From Chlamydiales bacterium (GTDB lineage Bacteria > Chlamydiota > Chlamydiia > Chlamydiales > JAJFMA01), in NCBI GenBank assembly GCA_030679955.1, contig JAUXSF010000033.1, positions 144,789 to 208,788 on the forward strand: a DNA stretch of 64,000 nucleotides, written 5' to 3'. Position numbers and translations under genes: made by a program. How positions within the stretch are numbered: the first letter of the stretch is position 1; each line of letters opens with the position of its first letter. Below, in pieces: positions 41,960 through 49,946 of this stretch. The notes under the pieces are model-generated. The model had not been told where the DNA came from. It was given only the letters and a program-made list of their open reading frames with translations, and did not search any database.

Positions 41960-43720
41960 ATGGGAGTTACTGCGGCTCCGTCTATTAGCATTTCAACTTT
42001 AGGCGGATCATTGCTTGCACTGAGTGTGGCAGGCAAGGAATCAGGGGTGACTCCTAGTCCCTTCGGGAATAATGTTTCTTGTGGAGGAATATTTAATCGC
42101 GCCTATGAGGTTCTTTATTGGTTTGGAGGTACGCCACTACGTACGGTAGCCGTCCAAGAAGCATTAGTGAAATCTCACGAGGCTTTTCACTCTCATGTAG
42201 ATCAAGTCAAAGCAGCACATGCAACCTACATGGATTATCTGCAGCGAGTCGAGGATGGAAAAACCTATGATGATGAGGAAGTCTTTAGAGCCCGACTCAT
42301 TATTAGTGATTGGAACAATGCTATTCTGCCGCCTAAAGACATGTCGTTAGAGAAGATGATGCAGAAGGCAAATAAGAATTATGCACGCTTCCTGAAAGAT
42401 GCTCCGGGTAAATCATGGTTTTCAAAGACTCACACCAATCTTGTTCAATACCAGAGCTTATTTGAGAAAATTGCTCGGGCACAGCATATTATTGATTTCG
42501 AAGAGTATGTCGAAGCACCGTTCCCATTTAAAGTTCTACGAAAGCTGTGCGATAGCCCCAGGGCGGAGTTAGGGGTGGAAGAGCTGGACACTCTTAAGCA
42601 ATGGATAGGGAAAGTGAATCTGTGCTCAAACCTGAGACCTCATGAAATGCACCAAGGACTGAAAGCAGCGGTCGAGCATATGGGGCTATCTGGTACGTGT
42701 AGGCATAACAAGCCTTCAGCTCTGGCTATTCTGGAGTTTAATCTCAAATTTCATGGCATTAGCAGCCTCGGCAAGCCCGATAGCAAACATATTCGGTGGA
42801 GACGTACTTTAGAAACAAGCAAGAGCATCACAATCAATGGCAAAACCTATGAGCTGGAAAATCGCCTGGGCGATCGCAAGAAGAACACTGACATTGATGA
42901 ACATTGGGTGTTTCCTCTTCGAGACGACAATCATTCGGTACTGGTGGTCAATGCCAGCGAATCATCGCTTTTGCTAGATGCTGTCGAGGCTTTGGCTAAC
43001 CCCAGCGTCATTCCGATGGCGATGTTGAAGCAATCGGATCTAGGTGGAAAGTGCGCCCTTTATGAGCGTTTAAAGACTCCGCTATTGGGATACTCTTGGG
43101 CTACGCGAGATGGCGATATTGCCAGCCGAGATAGCACGGCTGTCAAATCCCTACGTAAACTGCTCAATCAAATTGCTGCCATGGATGTTACTCCAGACAC
43201 CTCGGTCAAAGATTTGATGTTTGATAGTAGACAGCGCATAAGACTGACGCGTCGTTTAGAGCCGGGGAAGAGGTTCGACTTCAATGCGATCATCCGTTTG
43301 GCTTATGAAGCATCTAACGAAAGCTTGGGTGTTTTCCGTGAGCTACTGCGTAAGTGTGAAATTGGCAAACACTCGTTGGTCGATTTTTATAAAAACGTTG
43401 TCAAGGATGCAGCAGCCGCCGATAAATCCAAAGGCACTGATGTGGTAGCGTGGAGACATGAGGTTGTCAATGCGCTCGTCATGGATCAGGCTAAGGACCT
43501 TCATAGGAAAGTGCGCAAGATGCTGAACCGCTGCTATGATAAGCTCACAGGTAGATACAGCGTTCCACCCTATATGCGTAGGCAGCAAGTGGAAGAAGAA
43601 ATTGCAAAGAGTCTAGTAGTTGCTTACGAAGATTCTGTCGGCGGTGGGATCCTGTGGCCTAAGCTGGATGATCAGATTATCCCAGCAGCAGCCAAAGCCC
43701 TCGAGCTCAGTAGACGGTAG
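41960..43720 (+). CDS. Large protein of unknown function, candidate effector
   Basis: About 586 residues from the ATG at 41960, which has a very strong AGGAGGGGGGATT site; the frame extends to 41933. The first 40 residues are Ser/Thr/Gly/Ala-rich and low in charge, like type III secretion signals. The body is alpha-helical with no signal peptide. The region around 300-460 (HWVFPLRDDNHSVLVVN, CALYERLKTPLLGYSW, LMFDSRQRIRLT) has a faint kinase-like order of strands and hinge, but no intact HRD or DFG motif, so a pseudokinase is only a guess. It is followed by a hairpin repeat shared with the convergent gene. Confidence 0.7.
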   Translation: MGVTAAPSISISTLGGSLLALSVAGKESGVTPSPFGNNVSCGGIFNRAYEVLYWFGGTPLRTVAVQEALVKSHEAFHSHVDQVKAAHATYMDYLQRVEDGKTYDDEEVFRARLIISDWNNAILPPKDMSLEKMMQKANKNYARFLKDAPGKSWFSKTHTNLVQYQSLFEKIARAQHIIDFEEYVEAPFPFKVLRKLCDSPRAELGVEELDTLKQWIGKVNLCSNLRPHEMHQGLKAAVEHMGLSGTCRHNKPSALAILEFNLKFHGISSLGKPDSKHIRWRRTLETSKSITINGKTYELENRLGDRKKNTDIDEHWVFPLRDDNHSVLVVNASESSLLLDAVEALANPSVIPMAMLKQSDLGGKCALYERLKTPLLGYSWATRDGDIASRDSTAVKSLRKLLNQIAAMDVTPDTSVKDLMFDSRQRIRLTRRLEPGKRFDFNAIIRLAYEASNESLGVFRELLRKCEIGKHSLVDFYKNVVKDAAAADKSKGTDVVAWRHEVVNALVMDQAKDLHRKVRKMLNRCYDKLTGRYSVPPYMRRQQVEEEIAKSLVVAYEDSVGGGILWPKLDDQIIPAAAKALELSRR

Positions 43721-43727
43721 GGGATTA

Positions 43728-43785
43728 TTAACGCAGAGACGCCGAGGCGCAAAGGGGGCCTTCTCTCTCTGCGCCTTTGCGTAAA
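43728..43785. repeat. Octamer-type hairpin element, copy E
   Basis: ttaacgcagagacgccgagg with cgcaaagggg forms the left arm. The right arm ccttctctctctgcgcctttgcgtaa pairs back with it. Units of CGCAGAGA, CGCCGAGG and CGCAAAGG type follow each other every eight bases. It lies between two convergent genes and is built like copy C at 23743. Confidence 0.75.
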
Positions 43786-43787
43786 AA

Positions 43788-44540
43788 TTATTTCTCCTTG
43801 CTTAGCATCACAACTGTGCCGTGGCGGCCGGTGAGGCCATCGCGACGATAGGAAAAGCAGTCGTCGACATTCTCATAGGTACACATTTCGGCCATCTCAA
43901 TGTGCTGCGAAAGTATGCCACAAGCCATCAGCTGGTCTTTTGAGATCGCCCAGAAGTCAAAGAGGTTGGGCTTTGTTTGATATCCCCAAAATGACTCTGG
44001 TAGTTCCTGACGGAAGTTCACGAACTCAGCGTGGTGAGGTCCTAAGCTAGGACCAATGCATACCAATAGGTTAGCGGGCTGGCAGCCTAAATGCTTCAGG
44101 TTTGCGATAACGTTAGAATAAATATTCTGTACGCTGCCACGCCATCCTGAGTGCGCCGCGGCAATGACTTGCACTTTCGGGTCATAGAATATGGCTGCTT
44201 GGCAATCAGCGTGCTTGATCATCAGCGCATGTTCAGCCGTGGAACATACCATGGCATCCCCGCACAATCCATCAGACGGACTTGATATGTGTATGACTTC
44301 GGTCCCATGAACCTGACGTAGAGATGCAACATTCGGTAAATTTAAGCACTGCTGCATCTGCATGAGATTATGTGAGACGGAAACCTCGCTGTCGCCGAGT
44401 TCGCTTCCGAAATTAAGAGAATCAAAAGCTCCCTGACTAGCTCCGCCGTGACGAAGGAAGCATCCATGGACGACACCTGGATGTTCGGCAAGAAGGTCGA
44501 ATTCGAGCCAGGTAATGCCATGTAAAGTCTTGTGTTTCAT
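43788..44540 (-). CDS. PgeF/YfiH (DUF152) family enzyme
   Basis: About 250 residues from the ATG at 44540; the frame runs up to 44594 but would then overlap the ankyrin gene. The copper/zinc-binding signature of the family is present: MIKHADCQAAIFYDP followed by VIAAAHSGWRGSVQNIY. SLRQVHGTEVIHI lies earlier, and an ENVDDCFSYRRDG end carries the last conserved block. Related proteins remove cytosolic side products of peptidoglycan precursor synthesis (PgeF) or act as polyphenol oxidases or purine nucleosidases. The gene stands alone, divergent from the ankyrin-repeat gene. Confidence 0.88.
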   Translation of the reverse strand: MKHKTLHGITWLEFDLLAEHPGVVHGCFLRHGGASQGAFDSLNFGSELGDSEVSVSHNLMQMQQCLNLPNVASLRQVHGTEVIHISSPSDGLCGDAMVCSTAEHALMIKHADCQAAIFYDPKVQVIAAAHSGWRGSVQNIYSNVIANLKHLGCQPANLLVCIGPSLGPHHAEFVNFRQELPESFWGYQTKPNLFDFWAISKDQLMACGILSQHIEMAEMCTYENVDDCFSYRRDGLTGRHGTVVMLSKEK

Positions 44541-44595
44541 GTAGCCATGTATGAATATTTTGTCGGAAAAAGGAGTTTGCCATAAGATCCGCAAT

Positions 44596-45792
44596 ATGAA
44601 ACCTTATTTTTCTCTACTCCTGCTTTTTTGTTCCTGTGGCTTTACTCTTTATGCTGAAGAGGGCAAGAAGAAGCTAGAAAGGCCCCAAGAAATTCATGGC
44701 ACCTTGCGTGCTTCCCTGTTGCACGAGGCTATACGAGATGGACGATTGGATCAGGTAGAGCGTGTGCTTTTATTGCATGCTAACCCCAATGTGCGCTCTC
44801 GCGATAATGAAACGACGATAGAACTAGCCATTAAACAGCAATCGGCTGGTGGGCGTGGCTTGGACATGCTAAAGTTCCTGATTAAGGCGGGGGCGGATGT
44901 TAACGCTTTGTCATCGACTGGGGAAACACCGCTCTCCTTGGCGCTTAAAGAAGGTCAAACAGACACAGCGCAATACTTAATCGATCATAAGGCTAATCTT
45001 AGCAAGCCTGATAAAGACGGCGATACTCCCATTTTCTCCGCCATTTCAAGCAATGATAGAGACATATTTAAGTACTTACTAGATGAGCGTGCGGGTATCG
45101 ATGTTCCCAATGCGAAGGGTGACACGGCGTTGCATTGGGCGTTGCGAAACCAACGCCCCGACATGGCGATGGAGCTTATCTTGGCAAATGTCAATCTTAC
45201 AGCGCGTAACGCTGATCGCTCTACTGCAGTGAATCAAGCTGCAGCAAAAGATTATTTCAATGTCGTCGCAGTTTTGGTACGTCGAGGCGTGCCGGTTAAT
45301 TTGCGTGCGGGAGAAGAACTTAACACCCCCATGCACTATGCTGCTGCAAATGCTGATCTGGACATGGTTCAGTTTCTATTAGATAACCATGCAAATATTA
45401 GCGTACAGAACGCAAAAGGAGATACTCCACTGCATTTGGCTGCAGGCAATCCAAACGCTAACGTAGACCTAATAGAATACATGGTTACTCACGGGTCAGT
45501 GGTAGATACTCCCAATAGTGAGGGCTCTACATCGCTTCATGAGGCAGCGAAGGTTGCTAGTGGAGGGGTGATTGATATGCTGATTGAGCATGGTGGCAAT
45601 TCCAGTAAGCGCGACAAACAAGGTCGCACCCCTCTGTATATCGCAGGATTGTATCGCAATCTTGCTGCTGCAAAAGCGCTTATCGAACGAAAAGCCCCTG
45701 TCAACGACTCAAGACCACCCCTTGAAGGCGCAATCAAAGGTGGTGATGAAGATGTGATCAAGTTGTTGATCGAGAATGGTGCTAAAGCATAA
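44596..45792 (+). CDS. Exported ankyrin-repeat protein
   Basis: About 398 residues from the ATG at 44596. A signal peptide (KPYFSLLLLFCSCGFTLYAEE, cleavage after YAE or near it) precedes about ten ankyrin repeats covering most of the protein. Typical units are GETPLSLALKEGQTDTAQYL, GDTPIFSAISSNDRDIFKYL and GDTPLHLAAGNPNANVDLIE. There is no other domain. Ankyrin proteins in intracellular bacteria often act in the host, but a Sec signal would first put this one in the periplasm or at the surface. It is followed by the aldehyde dehydrogenase 14 bases later. Confidence 0.88.
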   Translation: MKPYFSLLLLFCSCGFTLYAEEGKKKLERPQEIHGTLRASLLHEAIRDGRLDQVERVLLLHANPNVRSRDNETTIELAIKQQSAGGRGLDMLKFLIKAGADVNALSSTGETPLSLALKEGQTDTAQYLIDHKANLSKPDKDGDTPIFSAISSNDRDIFKYLLDERAGIDVPNAKGDTALHWALRNQRPDMAMELILANVNLTARNADRSTAVNQAAAKDYFNVVAVLVRRGVPVNLRAGEELNTPMHYAAANADLDMVQFLLDNHANISVQNAKGDTPLHLAAGNPNANVDLIEYMVTHGSVVDTPNSEGSTSLHEAAKVASGGVIDMLIEHGGNSSKRDKQGRTPLYIAGLYRNLAAAKALIERKAPVNDSRPPLEGAIKGGDEDVIKLLIENGAKA

Positions 45793-45806
45793 CAAAGTGG
45801 AGATCT

Positions 45807-47237
45807 ATGACCATCAGCTCACTGTTTAGTAAGCAAAGCTACGCGTCTATTATTGATGGCGATGAATGCCGTCGAGAAGGCAATGCGGTGCAGCTTATCA
45901 GCCCTACCACATCGCGACCATGGAAAGAGTTACACGCCGCTGATCCAGAACTTGTAAATAGAGCTATTGAGTCCGCCAATCAAGCATCACGCCCTTGGCG
46001 ATTTGTTCCTGCCCCGACCAGAGCGCGCTTGCTGCGGCAAATTGCTCGTTTGATGGAAGAGCATAAGGATGCCCTGGCCCTTGTCATGACCATGGAAATG
46101 GGTAAGACGCTGAAAGAAGGACGTGCCGAAGTCGAGTATGCTGCGGGGTACTTTGAGTGGTTTGCAGGTGAGGCTGAACGTATTTATGGCTCCACAATTC
46201 CCTCACCAAGTCCTACCAAACGTTTGATGCTCATAAAGGAACCGGTAGGTGTCTGTGCGCTGATTACTCCGTGGAATTTCCCTTTAGCTATGCCAGCTCG
46301 TAAGCTAGCGGCTGCTTTAGCTGCTGGTTGCGCTGTAGTTATTAAGCCGAGTCCGTTGACGCCCATATCGGCAATACTGTTGGGTCACTTATGCTTGCAT
46401 GCTGGCGTGCCCCCAGGCGTTGTGAACGTTGTTTATGGCGAAGATGAGGTTGTAGGGCCTATTTTAACTGCCTCTCCATTGATACGAAAACTCAGCTTTA
46501 CCGGCAGCGTAGCCGTTGGCAAAAAGCTTTATGCGGAATGTGCTAATACACTGAAGAAAATAACCTTAGAACTTGGCGGACATGCGCCTCTGATCGTGTG
46601 TAATGATGCTGACCTAGAGCGGGCTGTCGATGGAGCTTTGAGCGGTAAGCTGAGAAACTGTGGCCAAGCTTGCATTAGTCCAAATCGATTGTTGGTTCAG
46701 AGCGAGATCTATCCGAAGTTTGTACAAGCTTTCTCTGAAAAGCTTCTCAATTTAAGAGTAGGTGATCCCTTGGATCCTGCTACTGAAGTTTCTAACGTTC
46801 TTCACATAGCTTCTAGAACGAAGGTAGAACAGCATGTAAAAGATGCGGTTAGCAAAGGTGCTATCTTGCACAGTGCTGGGGATGAGCCCTACTATCCCAA
46901 GATACTTGAAAACGTCACACCGTTGATGGATGTGTTCCGAGAGGAGACTTTTGGGCCTGTAGCCTCTATCACACGTTTTGAGAACTTTTCTGAAGCTATA
47001 GAATTGGCAAACAACACTGAGTATGGCTTGGCATCATACATTTTCTCAGAAAGCCTTCCCGTAGCTCATGGCATAGCAGAAGCTTTAGAGTTTGGCATTG
47101 TAGGCGTTAATGATGCCCTACCAAGTTCGCCACAGGCCTCCTTCGGAGGCGTCAAAAACTCCGGTTTTGGTCGCGAAGGCGGTCCATCCGGCATTACTGA
47201 ATACCTTGTTGAAAAATACGTATCAATGGCCTTTTAA
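45807..47237 (+). CDS. NAD(P)-dependent aldehyde dehydrogenase, succinate-semialdehyde type
   Basis: A 476-residue cytosolic enzyme. LITPWNFPLAMPARKLAAAL is the cofactor-side motif, LELGGHAPLIV has the general-base Glu, and RNCGQACISPNR has the catalytic Cys. FREETFGPVASI and NNTEYGLASYIF close the domain. The overall sequence is closest in feel to GabD-type succinate-semialdehyde dehydrogenases, which would feed succinate into the TCA cycle; substrate assignment is moderate. An AAAGTGGAGATCT site precedes the ATG. It lies between an ankyrin gene and an Inc-like gene, whose start is only 16 bases downstream. Confidence 0.92.
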   Translation: MTISSLFSKQSYASIIDGDECRREGNAVQLISPTTSRPWKELHAADPELVNRAIESANQASRPWRFVPAPTRARLLRQIARLMEEHKDALALVMTMEMGKTLKEGRAEVEYAAGYFEWFAGEAERIYGSTIPSPSPTKRLMLIKEPVGVCALITPWNFPLAMPARKLAAALAAGCAVVIKPSPLTPISAILLGHLCLHAGVPPGVVNVVYGEDEVVGPILTASPLIRKLSFTGSVAVGKKLYAECANTLKKITLELGGHAPLIVCNDADLERAVDGALSGKLRNCGQACISPNRLLVQSEIYPKFVQAFSEKLLNLRVGDPLDPATEVSNVLHIASRTKVEQHVKDAVSKGAILHSAGDEPYYPKILENVTPLMDVFREETFGPVASITRFENFSEAIELANNTEYGLASYIFSESLPVAHGIAEALEFGIVGVNDALPSSPQASFGGVKNSGFGREGGPSGITEYLVEKYVSMAF

Positions 47238-47253
47238 AGGAGAAGTTCACTTC

Positions 47254-47751
47254 ATGCGCATTCCTGACTGGATACCTGTTATTGGCTCAAGACAAGAAAA
47301 TCAATCCTGCTGCAAAGTTACTGGCGACCAAGCTATGCTTGATTTATTAGATAAAGCCTGTCGCATAGCATTGGCGATATTTTCAGCTTTCATCAGCCCT
47401 CTTTTATTTGCTGTGAGTTTTGGTGTTGGTGCGGTTGGCAGCTTGGTTTATGTGCTGGCAACTAGCGGAAAAGGTGCCGGTACCGGTAACCTAAAACCTG
47501 TCTGTGGACAGGGCTATATGGAATTTTTGTCGGGTAGGTCTTACCCCGCATGGACTGTTCATGTCATTACCACAGTCTTTGTTGGTGCGCATGTCAGACA
47601 CGATCCGAAGTTTTTTGTGCCCTTCTGCGGAGTATTTATTGGTATCTGGGTTGGTGCAGAAGTAGGTATGGGTATGCTTAGGTTTGGTCAAATGAGTGTC
47701 GAGTGGTGGAAAGCTCCAAGACCGCCACAACAAAGCTGTTGCTCCTGCTAG
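47254..47751 (+). CDS. Small bilobed hydrophobic protein (Inc-like candidate)
   Basis: A 165-residue protein from the ATG at 47254, preceded by AAAGGAGAAGTTCAC, an excellent ribosome binding site. An upstream in-frame start would lie inside the dehydrogenase. A polar lead with CCKV is followed by a hydrophobic hairpin (IALAIFSAFISPLLFAVSFGV) and a linker containing GKGAGTGNLKPVCGQGY. A second hydrophobic hairpin (VHVITTVFVGAHV, FFVPFCGVFIGIWVG) and a Cys-rich end (QQSCCSC) complete it. No signal peptide. The layout resembles chlamydial inclusion-membrane proteins; the terminal Cys cluster could be lipidated in a host cell, which is speculation. Confidence 0.65.
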   Translation: MRIPDWIPVIGSRQENQSCCKVTGDQAMLDLLDKACRIALAIFSAFISPLLFAVSFGVGAVGSLVYVLATSGKGAGTGNLKPVCGQGYMEFLSGRSYPAWTVHVITTVFVGAHVRHDPKFFVPFCGVFIGIWVGAEVGMGMLRFGQMSVEWWKAPRPPQQSCCSC

Positions 47752-47800
47752 GCGTAGGGAATTTAACGCAAAGGGTAATGTCATCAACTTTTGCGATTTT

Positions 47801-48082
47801 TGTTCTCAGCGCGGGAGCGCTGAACCTCCTCATAGCCCAGGGTAAGACGTCCGAAGGACGACGCAACCCTGGGATATAGCCAGAAAATATCGCTCCGCGG
47901 AAGCCGGAGCGTCAGCTTGGTTGTACGCAAAATTTGGAATAAATGTACCTTGCAGATATCTCTCTGGCGCTCTGACTACCGCAGAGCAAGGGTTTGTTGC
48001 CGCACATTCCCCGAGTTGCGTCGCCCCTTCGGGACTCCTTACACGGGGTTATTAGGAGGCTCAGCGCTCCCGCGCTGAGAAA
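47801..48082. repeat. Large inverted-repeat element (about 280 bp) between convergent genes
   Basis: ttctcagcgcgggagcgctg, then acctcct, an agggtaagacgtccgaagga core and cgacgcaa at 47803-47872, pair with the inverse at about 48014-48082; the arms are about 70 bases with mismatches. Inside are cgctccg-cggaag-ccggagcg (about 47890-47911) and gctctg/cagagc (about 47970-47987) hairpins. No open frame. It resembles GC-rich stem-loop elements I have seen in Planctomycetes, Verrucomicrobia and Chlamydiae. MITE, structured RNA or both. Confidence 0.7.
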
Positions 48083-48126
48083 TGAATCCCACTCTTCCTG
48101 TACTTCTTTGGAAAAAAAAACTCACC

Positions 48127-49014
48127 TCAGAGATGTGCACTCTTGATGGCTAGCCAGCCGGAGAGGATCCAATCCTGGAACCAAAGATGCAGGTTTTCTA
48201 GGGCGTCTTCTACAAAAGGCTTATCCTGCTTTTCCAACCAATCACAAGCTTCCATGGCTGTACAGCCGTTCTTAAAGCATTTTAACAAATGATACTGGGC
48301 CTGCGATAGCTCACTCCAAACGATTTGATTGTGTGGTGAACGGCACAAGATGAAGTAGAAGCGACGACCTTTTTCCAGAGCGGGGAACGGGTGATCCATC
48401 CAGTAGTCTCCGTTATCTTGAGCTACAATGGCATCGCGAAAGCTAAACAAATGGTATGGCATGTCATAAAGGGTAATATGTGGCTGAAGGGTGAGCTTAA
48501 GACTCATGACTTCAGGACCCACCTTCTGCAGGTTTAGTGGGGCATTTGGTCTGACTAAAAACGCATTATTGTAGGCGTTATCTATCATAGCCGCGCGGAC
48601 GATGATGCGCCTGTCGCCTTCTCTATATGTTTCCCTAAGGAATCTGGGCAAGCGTTCGCCAAGATATGCTAAAGACCAGCTATCAGGCCTGTAGCGGCAC
48701 AGAAAAGGCGTCGCAATGCGTTCATTGAAGTCTGTAAAGCCAAACAAGCGTGTGACGAAAGGGAAGCTTTGGTGCATGATGGTTAAGAGTCGCCACCAAT
48801 ACTGCTGATTATATAGCTCTATGCGCTGGTGTGGAGATAATGTTGGGCTGGGAGCTATGAATTTACAAGCTTCCTCTTCCATGGGCCTTCCAGAAGGTGA
48901 TTCCAGCATCATACGACTATTTATATCGATAGGTCTTTCAATAATGCTGCCAAACCACTCTTGCAAGCGCTTTAGGTCTTCTGGCACATTGGTTGTTGCT
49001 TGCTGTTTCTGCAT
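48127..49014 (-). CDS. DUF2063 protein, partner of the DUF692 enzyme
   Basis: About 295 residues from the ATG at 49014, two bases after the DUF692 stop. The N-terminal 100 residues match the DUF2063 pattern: SPHQRIELYNQQYWWRLLTI, SFPFVTRLFGFTDFNERI, and SLAYLGERLPRFLRE. The C-terminal domain contains winged-helix-like elements (SQAQYHLLKCF, AMEACDWLE). In MNIO systems such as methanobactin (MbnC) and bufferin (BufC), a protein of this type recognises the precursor and delivers it to the DUF692 oxidase. The direct coupling to that gene supports the same job here. The 3' end faces a large inverted repeat. Confidence 0.88.
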   Translation of the reverse strand: MQKQQATTNVPEDLKRLQEWFGSIIERPIDINSRMMLESPSGRPMEEEACKFIAPSPTLSPHQRIELYNQQYWWRLLTIMHQSFPFVTRLFGFTDFNERIATPFLCRYRPDSWSLAYLGERLPRFLRETYREGDRRIIVRAAMIDNAYNNAFLVRPNAPLNLQKVGPEVMSLKLTLQPHITLYDMPYHLFSFRDAIVAQDNGDYWMDHPFPALEKGRRFYFILCRSPHNQIVWSELSQAQYHLLKCFKNGCTAMEACDWLEKQDKPFVEDALENLHLWFQDWILSGWLAIKSAHL

Positions 49015-49016
49015 GG

Positions 49017-49850
49017 CTAGGCGACCACAAGACTTTGCTGAAACTGTTTGGCTTTTAGGGCTTCGTCCCAAGTTTCTTGGAAGGTTAGATAGTTGTCATC
49101 CCACTCTAGCAACGTTGAGACGCCCCCGGTTAGTGGATAGACCTCTGCATAGATAGCCCACACTTCATCGCGTACATAGTTGTCATGGGTATCTAAAACG
49201 TAATCTCCATGGTCCGAATGGCCTGCCAGATGTATCTGTAGGACACGTTCCATGGGAATATTTTGATAGTAGTCTTTGGGTGAGAAGCCGTGATTGCGGC
49301 TCGAAACATAGATGTTGTTAACATCTAGCATCATATAGATGTCGGCTTTCTCAACAACAGCAGCGTAGAACTCCCATTCAGGCATCTGGTCTTGATGAAA
49401 AGCCACATATGATGAAAGATTTTCCAGTGCAAAAGGGATCTCTAAGAAGTCCTGTACAATGCGTGCGCGTTCCGCAACATACTCGATGACTTGTGGAGTA
49501 TATGGAAGGGGCAAAAGATCGTGGTAGTGTGCTCCTGCTGCACGTCCCCAACAAAGGTGGTCAGAGATCCAAGGAGTCTTGGTTTTTCGTGCCAGAGCTT
49601 TTAGTCGTTTAAGATAGTCGTAATCGAGAGGGTCTGGTCCTCCTATAGACATGGTGACGCCATGTTGAACGACTGGATAGCGTTCTAGAATACGCTCCAA
49701 GTTCTCGATAGGCTTGCCACCCTCAACCATAAAGTTCTCGCTGATGATCTCGAACCAGTCGATATTTGGCTGATGATCGAAGATATCTTGGAGGTGTGGA
49801 ATCCGTAGTCCGATGCCAATTCCGAGATTTGGGGGAGTTTGTCGTGTCAT
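49017..49850 (-). CDS. MNIO (DUF692) multinuclear iron oxidase, MbnB/BufB-like
   Basis: A 277-residue TIM-barrel protein. Family blocks seen in order are GIGIGLRIPH, DWFEIISENF, VVQHGVTMSIGG, WISDHLCWG, HYHDLLPLPYT, FALENLSSYVAF, MLDVNNIYVSSRNHG, LQIHLAGHSDHGD and LLEWDDN. They include the His, Glu, Asp and Asn residues that bind two or three iron atoms. Members oxidise Cys or other residues of ribosomally made peptides (oxazolone/thioamide in methanobactin, thiooxazole in bufferins). The gene lies just downstream of an exported Cys-motif protein and immediately upstream of DUF2063. A strong hairpin lies between precursor and enzyme. Confidence 0.93.
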   Translation of the reverse strand: MTRQTPPNLGIGIGLRIPHLQDIFDHQPNIDWFEIISENFMVEGGKPIENLERILERYPVVQHGVTMSIGGPDPLDYDYLKRLKALARKTKTPWISDHLCWGRAAGAHYHDLLPLPYTPQVIEYVAERARIVQDFLEIPFALENLSSYVAFHQDQMPEWEFYAAVVEKADIYMMLDVNNIYVSSRNHGFSPKDYYQNIPMERVLQIHLAGHSDHGDYVLDTHDNYVRDEVWAIYAEVYPLTGGVSTLLEWDDNYLTFQETWDEALKAKQFQQSLVVA

Positions 49851-49885
49851 AGGTATAAGTCGAGTTTGACGGTCGCGTATTAAAC

Positions 49886-49912
49886 AACGGCCGCTCCTCA
49901 GGAGCGGCCGTT
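49886..49912 (-). terminator. Perfect terminator hairpin between the Asn-rich gene and the DUF692 gene
   Basis: aacggccgctcct pairs with aggagcggccgtt without mismatch. On the minus strand the stem is followed by GTTTAATACG, so the T-run is short. It lies 35 bases after the candidate precursor stop and 36 bases before the enzyme start. It may act as a partial terminator, allowing more precursor than enzyme. Confidence 0.7.
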
Positions 49913-49946
49913 TTGATGAACTATCGAAGCAAATATACTGCTTATT

